Of a DNA stretch of 64,000 nucleotides, positions 16,755 through 26,400 are shown in pieces (positions within the stretch are counted from its first letter, which is position 1; each line of letters starts with the position of its first letter). The stretch spans positions 62,001 to 126,000 of the forward strand of contig DATAJS010000031.1 in the NCBI GenBank assembly GCA_036262035.1, written 5' to 3'. The notes beneath the pieces are model-generated. The model searched no databases. It was not told the origin of the DNA and worked only from the letters and a program-made list of their open reading frames with translations. A program made the position numbers and the translations under genes. Source of the stretch: Burkholderiales bacterium. GTDB lineage: Bacteria; Pseudomonadota; Gammaproteobacteria; Burkholderiales; SG8-41.

Positions 16755-19700
16755 AATTCCTCCGCATGATCTTCAACCGGCGCGTCATGGCCGTCCTCGG
16801 CCTGATCGCGCTCGCGCTCATCATCTGGTTCGTCGGTCCGCTGATCGCGATCGGCACCTGGCGGCCGCTCGATTCGGAGATCGTGCGCGCCATCGTCATC
16901 CTCCTTCTCGTGCTGTTCTTCGTGGCGCGCTGGGCGTGGCGGATGTACCAGGCGAAGCAGAAGAACAAGCAGCTCACCGAAGGCATCGTCGCGCAGGCCG
17001 AGGAAACCAGCAAAGGCGCGGCCGCCGCGCAGGCCGGCACCCAGGAAGTCGCGCTGCTCAAGCAGCGCTTCGAGCAGGCGGTCGCGACGCTGCGCGAATC
17101 GAAGCAGAAGAAGTCGGGCAAGTTCTCCTCGCTCATGGGCGGGCAGTTCCTGTACGAGCTGCCCTGGTACATGTTCATCGGCGCGCCCGGCTCGGGCAAA
17201 ACGACCGCGCTGGTCAACTCCGGGCTGCACTTCCCGCTCGCGGAAAAATTCGGACAGGAAGCGATCGCCGGCGTCGGCGGCACGCGCAACTGCGACTGGT
17301 GGTTCACCGAGGACGCGGTGCTGCTCGACACCGCGGGCCGTTACACGACGCAGGAATCCGACCGCGACGTCGACAGCGCCGCGTGGGCGGGCTTCCTCAA
17401 GCTCCTCTCCAAATACCGCCCGCGCCGGCCGATCAACGGCGCGCTGGTGACGATCAGCGTGGCGGACCTGCTGCAGCAGAGCGCGGCGGACATGGAGACG
17501 CACTCGCGCGCGCTGCGCACCCGCGTGCAGGAGCTGCACGAGCAGCTCAACGTGCGCTTCCCGATCTATGTGCTGATCAGCAAGACCGACCTCTTGCCCG
17601 GTTTCATGGAGTTCTTCGGCGACCTCCCGCGCGAGGATCGCGAGCAGGTGTGGGGCACGACGTTCCAGCTCGCCGGCAAGGAAGGCAACGTCCTCGCCGA
17701 GCTCAACCAGCGCTTTGAGGCGCTGGAAAAGCGCATCAACGATCGCCTGATCGAGAAGCTCCAGCAGGAACGCGATCCGCAGAAGCGTGCGCTGCTCTAC
17801 GTGTTCCCGCAGCATTTCGCGGCGCTCAAGGAGCCGCTGGGCGCGTTCCTCAACAAGGTCTTCGCACCTTCGCGCTTCGAAGAGCAGCCGATGGTGCGCG
17901 GCGTGTACTTCACCAGCGGCACGCAGGAAGGCAGCCCGATCGACCGCATCATGGGCGGCCTCGCGCGCGCGCTGCGCCTCGACCGGCGCCTGCTCGCACC
18001 GCAGCGCCCGAGCGGCAAGAGCTTCTTCATCACGCGGCTCTTCAACGACGTCATCTTCGAAGAGTCCGGCATCGCCGGCACCAACCTCAAATGGGAGCGG
18101 CGCCGCGGCCTGCTGCAGTGGGGAACGATCGCGCTGCTCGCGCTGCTCTCGATCGGCGCCATGGCCGCGTGGGGCGTGAGCTACGTGCGCAACAAGGCGT
18201 ACGTCGCCGACGTCGACGCGCGCATCAAGGCGGTGGAAGAGCAGGTCGCGCAGTTGAAAGCGACGCAGAGCGCCGACCTGGTCGAGCTGCTGCCCCCGTT
18301 GCGCTCGCTGCGCCGGATCGCCACGCTGCCCGAGAATTCGGCGCAAGTGCCGACCTCGATGACGTTCGGGCTCTACCAGGGTGAGAAGCTCGACGCCGCG
18401 GCGGAGCTCGCGTACCGCCGTCTGCTCCAGGACGTCTTCCTGCCGCGCGTCGCGATGCGCATCGAAGGCAGGCTGCGCTCGGGGCAGCAGAACATCGAGC
18501 TCCTGTACGAAGCGCTGAAGGCGTACATCATGCTCTCGGAGCCGCGCTATTTCGACGCCGCCGCGCTGAAGGCATTCGTGACGGCCGAATGGGAAGGCAG
18601 CCTTCCCCGCGACGTGACCGTCGAGCAGCGCCGCGAGCTCGAGCTGCACCTCGACAACCTGCTCGCGCTGGGCGGCGTGTCGCTGCCGGTGCAGCCCGAC
18701 AAGAACCTGATCGCGCAGGCGCGCGACACGATCTCGCGCATACCGATCGCGCAGCGCATCTACAACCGGCTGAAGCATCAGGGCGCGGGTTCCGACCTGC
18801 CCGAGTTCACCATCGCCAGGGCCGCCGGTCCTTCGGCCTCGATCGTGTTCGTGCGCGCGAGCGGGCAGCCGCTCACCAAGGGCGTGCCGGGGTTCTACAG
18901 CTACGACGGCTATCACAAGGCGTTCCAGCGCGCGGCCGAGCAGGTGACCTCGCAGCTCGCGCAGGAAGAGCCTTGGGTGCTCGGAACCGACCAGCAGAGC
19001 GCCGCGCAGCGCATCGCCGACACGGCGGGCGGCCGGCCTCAGCTCATGAACGCGGTGAAGCGGCTCTATCTCGAGGAGTACGCGAGGACGTGGAGCCAGT
19101 TCGTGCAGGACATCAAGCTCGTGCGCGCGTCCGACCTGCAGCAGAGCGTCAACATCGCGCGCGTGCTGTCGGCGCCCGATTCGCCGCTGCCGCCGCTCAT
19201 GCGCGGCATCGTCAAGGAGACCACCCTCGGCAAGGAAGAAGGCGCCGACAAGCCCGGCGACAAGTCGGTCGTCGACAAGGCGACCGAAGCGATCAAGCAG
19301 AAGCGCGACGACTTAGTGAAGTTACTGGGCCAGGCGCCCGATCCCACGCCCGCCGGTCCGCAGCGTATCGAGAGCATCGTCGACGACCAGTTCGCCGCCC
19401 TGCGCCGTATGGTGCGCGCGCCGGCCGCGGGAGCCCCGGCGCCGATCGACGGCACCGTGGCCCTCATCAACGAAGCGTACCAACAGATGGTCGCGACGCA
19501 GGCCGCGGTCAACGCGGGCGGACCGCCGCCCCCGCCGTCCGGCGTGGCCGACAAGATCAAGGCCGAGACCGGGCGCCTGCCGGAGCCGCTGCAGTCGATG
19601 CTCACCACTCTCGCGACGGGCGCGGTCAAGCAGGTCGCGGAGAAAACCCGCAGCAACCTTTCGCAGAGCGTCACCGCATCGATCACCGATTTCTGCACGC

Positions 19701-20350
19701 GCGCGATCAACGGTCGCTATCCGTTCGTGAAGAGCAGCGCGACCGACGTCACGCGCGACGACTTCACGCGGCTCTTCGCGCCCAACGGGCTGCTCGACGA
19801 CTTCTTCCAGAAGAACCTCGCGGCGCTGGTCGACACCTCGTCGCGGCCGTGGAAGTTCAGGAAGATCGCCGACGTGCCGGTCGCGGACTCGGCGAGCCTC
19901 GTGCAGTTCCAGCGCGCCGCGACCATCCGCGACGTGTTCTTCCGCGGCGGGCAGACGCCTTCGATACGCTTCGACATGAAACCGGTCGGGCTCGATGCGA
20001 GCCTCACGCAGGTCGTCATCGACGTCGACGGCCAGAACCTCAAGTACGCGCACGGACCGCAGGTGCCGATGAGCATCCAGTGGCCGGGCCCCAAGGGCAC
20101 GCAGCAGGTGCGGCTGCAGGCGACCGCCGCCGGCGGCGCACCCGCGGGCAACCTGCTCTTCGAGGGTCCCTGGGCGCTGTTGCGCCTGCTCGACAAGGCG
20201 CAGATGCAGCCGACGAGCCAGCCGGAGAAGATGCTCGCGACGTTCACGCTCGACGGGCGCAAGGCACAATTCGAAGTGATCTCCGGCAGCGTGCAGAATC
20301 CCCTGAAACTCTCGGAGCTCGAGCAGTTCCGCTGCCCGGGCAAACTGTGA
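16751..20350 (+). CDS. tssM: T6SS inner-membrane protein TssM (IcmF family)
   Basis: A 1199-residue core of the T6SS trans-envelope channel. Two N-terminal membrane helices (about 13-35 and 46-65) are followed by a cytoplasmic NTPase domain with Walker A GAPGSGKT at 144-151 and the switch motif LLDTAGRYTTQ. A third helix (ALLALLSIGAMAAWGVSYV, about 460-478) leads to a large periplasmic domain ending in the beta-rich TssJ-binding region. Length and order are normal, and the intact Walker A suggests nucleotide binding. Start overlaps the tssL stop by 4 bases. Confidence 0.96.
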   Translation: MKFLRMIFNRRVMAVLGLIALALIIWFVGPLIAIGTWRPLDSEIVRAIVILLLVLFFVARWAWRMYQAKQKNKQLTEGIVAQAEETSKGAAAAQAGTQEVALLKQRFEQAVATLRESKQKKSGKFSSLMGGQFLYELPWYMFIGAPGSGKTTALVNSGLHFPLAEKFGQEAIAGVGGTRNCDWWFTEDAVLLDTAGRYTTQESDRDVDSAAWAGFLKLLSKYRPRRPINGALVTISVADLLQQSAADMETHSRALRTRVQELHEQLNVRFPIYVLISKTDLLPGFMEFFGDLPREDREQVWGTTFQLAGKEGNVLAELNQRFEALEKRINDRLIEKLQQERDPQKRALLYVFPQHFAALKEPLGAFLNKVFAPSRFEEQPMVRGVYFTSGTQEGSPIDRIMGGLARALRLDRRLLAPQRPSGKSFFITRLFNDVIFEESGIAGTNLKWERRRGLLQWGTIALLALLSIGAMAAWGVSYVRNKAYVADVDARIKAVEEQVAQLKATQSADLVELLPPLRSLRRIATLPENSAQVPTSMTFGLYQGEKLDAAAELAYRRLLQDVFLPRVAMRIEGRLRSGQQNIELLYEALKAYIMLSEPRYFDAAALKAFVTAEWEGSLPRDVTVEQRRELELHLDNLLALGGVSLPVQPDKNLIAQARDTISRIPIAQRIYNRLKHQGAGSDLPEFTIARAAGPSASIVFVRASGQPLTKGVPGFYSYDGYHKAFQRAAEQVTSQLAQEEPWVLGTDQQSAAQRIADTAGGRPQLMNAVKRLYLEEYARTWSQFVQDIKLVRASDLQQSVNIARVLSAPDSPLPPLMRGIVKETTLGKEEGADKPGDKSVVDKATEAIKQKRDDLVKLLGQAPDPTPAGPQRIESIVDDQFAALRRMVRAPAAGAPAPIDGTVALINEAYQQMVATQAAVNAGGPPPPPSGVADKIKAETGRLPEPLQSMLTTLATGAVKQVAEKTRSNLSQSVTASITDFCTRAINGRYPFVKSSATDVTRDDFTRLFAPNGLLDDFFQKNLAALVDTSSRPWKFRKIADVPVADSASLVQFQRAATIRDVFFRGGQTPSIRFDMKPVGLDASLTQVVIDVDGQNLKYAHGPQVPMSIQWPGPKGTQQVRLQATAAGGAPAGNLLFEGPWALLRLLDKAQMQPTSQPEKMLATFTLDGRKAQFEVISGSVQNPLKLSELEQFRCPGKL

Positions 20351-20355
20351 CGCGC

Positions 20356-21147
20356 ATGAACACCACGACAGAGGAAGCGGCCAACATCGCGGGGTGGTAC
20401 GGGAAGCTGCCGTGCCTGGGCGATTTCGCGTCGCGGCGGCTCGAGCCGGAGTTCATCACGCCGTGGGACGCGTGGCTCCAGCGCTCGATCGCGACCAGCC
20501 GCCAGCAGCTCGGCGAGCGCTGGCTCGACATCTATCTCACGAGCCCGATGTGGCGCTTCATCCTCGCGCCGGGCGTGTGCGGCGAGCGCGCGGCCGTCGG
20601 CATACTGCTGCCGAGCGTCGACAAGGTGGGCCGCTACTTCCCGCTCACGCTCGCGATGCCGATCGAAAAACACGCCGCCGACATCGTGCACCTGCTCGCG
20701 CTCCAGGACTGGTTCGCGGGACTGGAGCGCATCGGGCTCGCCGCGCTCAACGTCGAGTTTTCGGCCAACGATCTCGAAGCCGCGCTTGCCGCACACCGGT
20801 TCCCGGCGATGGAAGCGCCGTACGCGCCGCCCGGCACGCGCAACATGATCGAATGCCTGCGCGATCCTCAGCCCGAGGCGCAGTCGTTCCATCTGTCGAG
20901 CGCGGAAAATCTCGCGTCCGCCGCGAGCTCCGCCGCGCGGCTCTTCGTCATGACGGCGGTCACCGGCAAGAGCTGCTGGTGGTCGATCGACCAGGAGTCG
21001 GGCGCCGCCGAGTTCCATTACAGCGCGGCGCTTCCGCCCGACGATTACTTCACGGTGATGCTCGGCGGCTCGCGTGTCGACGCGGCGGGCGGCGGCGCCC
21101 TGCCGGTCGATCCGCTGCAGGCCTTCGATGCGGCGGCCGCGAAATGA
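20356..21147 (+). CDS. tagF: T6SS post-translational repressor TagF
   Basis: A 263-residue cytoplasmic TagF/SciT-type protein. Visible family landmarks are the N-terminal GWYGKLPCLGDFASRRL, FITPWDAWLQ, SPMWRFILAPGVCG, GRYFPLTLA and the C-terminal SCWWSI. In other bacteria TagF inhibits T6SS assembly by binding Fha, independently of the kinase/phosphatase pair; both partners occur in this window. It lies 5 bases after tssM, and its stop overlaps the kinase start. Confidence 0.9.
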   Translation: MNTTTEEAANIAGWYGKLPCLGDFASRRLEPEFITPWDAWLQRSIATSRQQLGERWLDIYLTSPMWRFILAPGVCGERAAVGILLPSVDKVGRYFPLTLAMPIEKHAADIVHLLALQDWFAGLERIGLAALNVEFSANDLEAALAAHRFPAMEAPYAPPGTRNMIECLRDPQPEAQSFHLSSAENLASAASSAARLFVMTAVTGKSCWWSIDQESGAAEFHYSAALPPDDYFTVMLGGSRVDAAGGGALPVDPLQAFDAAAAK

Positions 21148-23267
21148 GCGAGCGCGACGACGACCGCACGGTCCTCGGGGCACACATCGGCGGCGGCGCA
21201 GGCCCCACCGATCGCACGGTGATCGCGGGCGCCGCAGGCGCGCCGATGCCGACGAACGACGGCCGCACCGTGATCGCCGATCACGGCGCGACGGTGACGA
21301 CCGGACCCGGTCCCACGCCTCCCGTCTCTCCCGGGACGGGCCAGTCGCTCGGTCACAACGCGCTGTCGGTCGGGACGAAGCTCGGCGAGTTCGAGATCAC
21401 CGGGCTGGTCGGCGAAGGCGGCTTCGGCATCGTCTACCTCGCGTACGACCATTCGCTCGAGCGCCAGGTCGCGCTGAAGGAGTACATGCCGTCGGAGCTC
21501 GCGTCGCGCACGGGCGACTCGACCGTGGTCGTGCGCTCGAACCGCCACGCCGACACTTTCGCCGCCGGCATGCGCAGCTTCATCAACGAAGCGAAGCTCC
21601 TCGCGCAGTTCGACCACCCGTCGCTGGTGAAGGTCTACCGCTTCTGGGAAGCGAACGGCACCGCGTACATGGTGATGCCGTTCTACGAAGGCATCACGCT
21701 CAAGAGCGCGCTCAACGACCTCGACGCGCCGCCCGACGAAACGTGGCTGAAAACGCAGCTCGCATCGTTGCTCGACGCGCTGGAGATCATCCACAACCGG
21801 CAGTGCTATCACCGCGACATCGCGCCCGACAACATCATGATCCTGCCGGACGAGACGCCGCTGCTGCTCGACTTCGGCGCGGCGCGGCGCGTGATCGGCG
21901 ACATGACACAGGCGCTCACGGTGATACTGAAGCCGGGGTACGCGCCGATCGAGCAGTACGCCGAAGTGCCCAACATGAGGCAGGGGCCGTGGACCGATCT
22001 CTACGCGCTCGCCTCGGTCGTGTACTTCGCGATCGAAGGCAAGGCGCCGGTGCCGGCGGTCGCACGCGTGATGTCCGATCCGCTGGTGCCGCTCGCGCAG
22101 TCCGCGGCGGGACGCTACAGCGACCCGTTCCTGCGCGCCATCGACAAGGCGCTGTCGGTCAAGCCCGAAGACCGGCCGCAGAACATCGCGGAGTTCCGGC
22201 AGCTCCTCGGTTTCGTCGAGCGCGCCCCGACCACGCGCTTCCTGCCCACGGGCGTCGAGCGGCGCTCGGCCGAAGACCGCATCCAGCACGACTCGCAGCC
22301 GACCGTCGCGCCGACGGTCGCGACGCCGCGGACCGCTCCGCCCGCGCCTGTGTCGACGAGCGCTGCCTCGGCGCCTGCCGCCTCGTCGGCGGCGGTCGCG
22401 CGCCCTGCGCCTGTCGCCGTTCCCGCGGAGAAAGAAACCGGCACCGGCAGGAGCAGGATGCCGCTCATCGCGGGCGGCGTCGGGCTGCTCCTGCTCGTCA
22501 TCGGCGGCGCGGCGTACTGGGCGATCCAGGAAGCTTCCCCGCCCACCGCCGCGGTGCCTCCGACGAAAGGCGGCACCGCCACAGTCCCGCAGGCGGCGGT
22601 CGCCTCGGCCGCCGACGTGAACGCGAAGCTCGCGGCCTACGACTGCGCGCACCTCGAAGGCGCGGTGAACGGCGGCACCGTCATGGTGGAAGGCTTCGTA
22701 TCGCGCGACGCCGACCTCCAGCGCATCAACACCGAGCTGTCGCCCCTTCCCGGCGTGAGCAGCGTCAACCGCAGCGCGGTGAAAGTGGTGCCGCCGCCGC
22801 ACTGCCAGGTCGTGTCCGCGCTGTCGCCGTACATGACCGATCCGAACCGACCGAGCATCGGCCTGAAGAACGGCGCCACGACCGCGACCGAAGGACAGAA
22901 GCTCGTGGCCGCGCTCGCCGCGGCCCCGTTCGGCGGCTACATCTACGCCGACCTCTACGACACCGAAGGCAACGTCGTGCACATGCTGCCGCACGCCAAG
23001 GAGCGCTCCAACAAGGTCGAGCCGGGTCAGAAGATGACGCTCGGGGACGATCCGTTCTTCGGCATGCAGTGGGACCTGGTGCCGCCGTTCGGCAAGCACA
23101 TGCTCGTCGTGATGCAGAGCCCGACGCCGCTCTTCCTGCCGAAGACGCGGCCGGATGTCGAGAAAGCTTCCGCCTATCTCGCCGCGATCAAGGAAGACGT
23201 CGCGAAGATGCGTCCCGGCGACAAGATCGTCGCGGGGTATGCGCTGTTCGATTTCGTAAAAAAATAA
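21144..23267 (+). CDS. T6SS-linked membrane Ser/Thr protein kinase (PpkA-like) with BON and DUF4384-like C terminus
   Basis: A 707-residue protein. The N-terminal 60 residues hold three DRTV/GRTV motifs (Thr9, Thr25, Thr42). The kinase domain spans about 87-350: glycine loop GLVGEGGFGIVY, catalytic HRDIAPDN at about 223 and DFG at 243. A Pro/Ala linker, one membrane helix at about 440-461 (PLIAGGVGLLLLVIGGAAYWA), a BON-like region (AVNGGTVMVEGFVSRDADL) and a C-terminal DUF4384-like domain (GGYIYADLYDTEGNVVHMLP) follow. This is the layout of a transmembrane kinase with a periplasmic sensing part. It probably phosphorylates T6SS partners to promote assembly. Last gene of the rightward arm. Confidence 0.9.
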   Translation: MSERDDDRTVLGAHIGGGAGPTDRTVIAGAAGAPMPTNDGRTVIADHGATVTTGPGPTPPVSPGTGQSLGHNALSVGTKLGEFEITGLVGEGGFGIVYLAYDHSLERQVALKEYMPSELASRTGDSTVVVRSNRHADTFAAGMRSFINEAKLLAQFDHPSLVKVYRFWEANGTAYMVMPFYEGITLKSALNDLDAPPDETWLKTQLASLLDALEIIHNRQCYHRDIAPDNIMILPDETPLLLDFGAARRVIGDMTQALTVILKPGYAPIEQYAEVPNMRQGPWTDLYALASVVYFAIEGKAPVPAVARVMSDPLVPLAQSAAGRYSDPFLRAIDKALSVKPEDRPQNIAEFRQLLGFVERAPTTRFLPTGVERRSAEDRIQHDSQPTVAPTVATPRTAPPAPVSTSAASAPAASSAAVARPAPVAVPAEKETGTGRSRMPLIAGGVGLLLLVIGGAAYWAIQEASPPTAAVPPTKGGTATVPQAAVASAADVNAKLAAYDCAHLEGAVNGGTVMVEGFVSRDADLQRINTELSPLPGVSSVNRSAVKVVPPPHCQVVSALSPYMTDPNRPSIGLKNGATTATEGQKLVAALAAAPFGGYIYADLYDTEGNVVHMLPHAKERSNKVEPGQKMTLGDDPFFGMQWDLVPPFGKHMLVVMQSPTPLFLPKTRPDVEKASAYLAAIKEDVAKMRPGDKIVAGYALFDFVKK

Positions 23268-23271
23268 CCGC

Positions 23272-23405
23272 CGTCATTCCCGACCCGCGGCAGCGACGCG
23301 ACGCTGTCGCGTCGTCCCGGACCTGTCCGCGGCAGCGGACGCGATCCGGGAGCCAATTTGACTTTCAACCGGCCAAAGTAGATTCCCGCGTTCGCGGGAA
23401 TGACG
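23272..23405. repeat. Intergenic palindromic element between the kinase gene and tpsA
   Basis: The ends are CGTCATTCCCG (23272-23282) and its complement CGGGAATGACG (23395-23405). Internal hairpins include GACGCGAC/GTCGCGTC, GTCCGC/GCGGAC and ATTCCCGCG/CGCGGGAAT. It separates two convergent genes and probably terminates both. CGTCATTCCCG-type palindromes are frequent intergenic repeats in proteobacteria. Confidence 0.7.
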
Positions 23406-23411
23406 AGCCGT

Positions 23412-26400
23412 TTATTGGCAGGCGATGTTGCCGGCCGCCGCTGCGTTCGACGAACCCTGACACGACGGCTGCTGCTGCACGCCTTCGCCCGTGAACTCGT
23501 CGATGCCCGGCCGCGCGAGACCCGTCTCGAGCACCTGCCCCTGCACGAGCTGACGGCGGATGTTCTCTTTCGCGAAGCCCGCCAGCAGCACTTCCGAGAT
23601 GACTTCGCGCAGCGGCGCCAGCGCGGCCCCCAACGCAGCTCGGGCGGCGGGGCTGTCCGGCGCGACGCCGTTGTAGAGCACCACGCGCTTGCTCGGGTCG
23701 TTCGCGAACTCGTACACCGGCTTGAGCGACGGATCGCCGCCCAGGAACACCACCGGCAGCGCGTTCGACTCGTTCGGAATCACCACGAACAAGCCGGGCG
23801 CCTGGATCTGCAGGAAGTTGTCCACCGTGCCGAAGACCCCCGGACCGGTCAGACCCTGCAGCTTCACCGCCGCGTTGGTGATGGCGCTATCGTTCGCGAA
23901 GTCCTTGCTCGCGATCAGCACGCCCGCGCCGTTGGTCGCCACCGAGTTGGCCGTGATCGCGATCTGCGTCGCCTTGACCGGACCGACGACGTTCGCGTTC
24001 TCGCCGAAGACGTTGAAAACCTTGAGCGGCGTTACGTCGCCGATCGTCCCGAGCTGCACGTTGCCCGACGCCGCGCCGCCGTCGGCGGTCGCGTCGATCG
24101 TCCAGGTCACCGGAGCGGTGAAGGTGGCCGTCGCGGGATTCGCCTTGGTGGTGGAAGCCAGCAGCACGTTGCCCGCGGCGGTCGTCCCGCCCGTGCGGTC
24201 GGTGTCGATCTTCGCGCCGTCGCTGAAGGTGAGATTCGTCACACCCTGCAGGTCGACTGCGCCGCCGCCGTTGACCAGCACGTCGCCGTTGATGTCGACG
24301 CTTGCGCCCGAGAGCGTCACCGCGAAGAGCTCACGATCCGCGACGCCGGCGCCGATGCCCTGCTGGAACCTCGACGTGCCGCTGCCGGTGGTCACCGTCA
24401 GCGAGCGTGCGGCCGCCGCGGTGTCGGCATTGATGCGGTTGGTGAAGATGACGTTGTTGTCCGCCGCCGGACCGTCGGTGTTCACCGTCAGGTTCTGCGC
24501 CAGCACGACCGGCGCGTTGAAGGTGATCGTGTTGCCGCCTCCGGCGTTGACGTTCACCGTCTGCGCGGCGGCGCCGTTGAAGAGGATGGAGCCTGCGTTG
24601 ACGTCCAGATCGGACAGCGCAGCGGTGTTGCCGACGTTGCCGGTGAACGTGACGGTAGCCGTGCCCGCGCCGACGGTCAGGGAGCGCGCGGTGGCGTCGG
24701 AGTTGACGTTGTTCGCGAACGTGATGGCGGCGTTGTTCGACGTGAGCGTCGTGTTCGCCGTCAGCGTCACGGGGTCGTTGTAGGTCTGCGCGCCCGTCGT
24801 CGTGACGCTGCCGCCGTTGATGTCGGTCGAGCCTGAGGCGTCGGTGGTGAGCGAAGCGAGCGCGCCGCCCGCCGCACCGCCCACTGCGCCGAGGAACCGC
24901 GTGACCCCACCGGTGTTGACGTTGACCGTCACCCCGCCGTTGAGCGTATTGCCGAACGCGATGTCGGCGTTGCCGGTGCTCGCGAAGATCGTGTTGGTGC
25001 CGAGCGTCACCGCATCGCCGTAGGTCTGCGCGCCGGTGGTCGTTACGGCGCCGCCGTTGATCGCGGTGCTGCCGCCGGCATTCGTCGTGAGGCTGCCGAT
25101 GCTCACGGGCGACGTGAACGTCGTCGTGCCGGTCGAGTTCACGTTCAGCGCCTGGTTGCCCGTGACCGCGCCGGTGAACGTGACGTTGCCGGTACCGGTC
25201 GAAACCGTCGTCGGGCCCGTCAGCGCCGTGGCGCCGCCGATGCTGACCGCGGTGTTTCCGGTGATGATGCTGTTCGTGAGCGAGGCGTTGCCGCTGATCG
25301 CAACGCCGCCGCCGGCGTTGATGTCTCCCGTCGCGTTCTTGGTGAACGTGCCCGAGTTGGTGACGTTCAGCGCGCCGGTGGTCGCAAAGCTGTTGTTCAC
25401 GTCGAACGTCGTGCCGCGCAGTGTCGCAGAGGCCGCCGTCACGGGGCCGCCAAAAGTGGTCGCGCCCGTCGCGGCGTTGCTCTGGATCAGCGCGCCGCCG
25501 ACATGGAGAGCGCCGGCGAAAGTGGTTGTGCCGGCATTGGTCAGCGTGAGCGCGCCGCCGGTGGCAACTGCGCCATTGAACGTGGTCGTCGCGGCGTTCG
25601 TCTGCGTGAATGCTCCGCCGATCGTCACGCCGGCGCCGAACGTGGCGGTGCCGGCGCTGGTCAGCGTCAGGTCGTTCAGGCCGCTGACGGCGCCGTTCAC
25701 GTTGAGCGCGCTGGTGCCGCTGTTGACCGTCAGGGACTCGGCGCCCGAGCCGCCGATCGTGTTGTTGAAGAGGATCGAGTTACCGACCGGGCTGCCGCTC
25801 GTCGTATCGATCGTCGTGATGCCGCCGCCCGTGAGCGTCACCGGCGCGGCGAAGCTCACCGCGTCGCCGGTGGTGGTGATGTCGCGCGAGACGATCGACA
25901 CACCGCCCGCGCCGGTCTGCGCGACCGCGCCGTCGGAGACGACGTTGCCGTTGATCGTCAGCGTGCCTGCGTTCGCGAACGTCACGCCACCGCCGCCCGT
26001 CGTCGTGATCGTGTTGTTCACGATCTGGGTGTTGCCGGTGAGGCTCACGCCCGCGGCGGCGTTGGTGTTCACCGCGCCGTCGAGCTGCGTGGTGCCGGTG
26101 CCTGCGTTCTGCACGAAAGACGCCGCCGTGACCGCGCCGGACGCGGTCACGTTGTTCGCGTTGGTGACCTGGATCGCACCGAGACGGTTGGTCGCATCGC
26201 CGACCGAGCCCGCGAACGTCATGCTGCCCGCGCCGTTGACCGTGAGATTGCGTCCCGCGCCGGAAACCGCGCCGAGGGTGAGCAACGTGCCGTTCGCGGG
26301 GGCGAATGTCGGATTGCCGGTGAGCGTCGTCGCGCCGAAGGTGAGACCCGCGGTGCCGCTCGTGACGGTGGCGTCGCGATTGAGGGTGAGCGTGTTGCTG

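Noticed and set aside
23272-23405. Inverted ends CGTCATTCCCG/CGGGAATGACG as insertion-sequence termini.
   Set aside because: Only 134 bases lie between them, with no transposase; such palindromes are common intergenic repeats and fit a terminator role between convergent genes.
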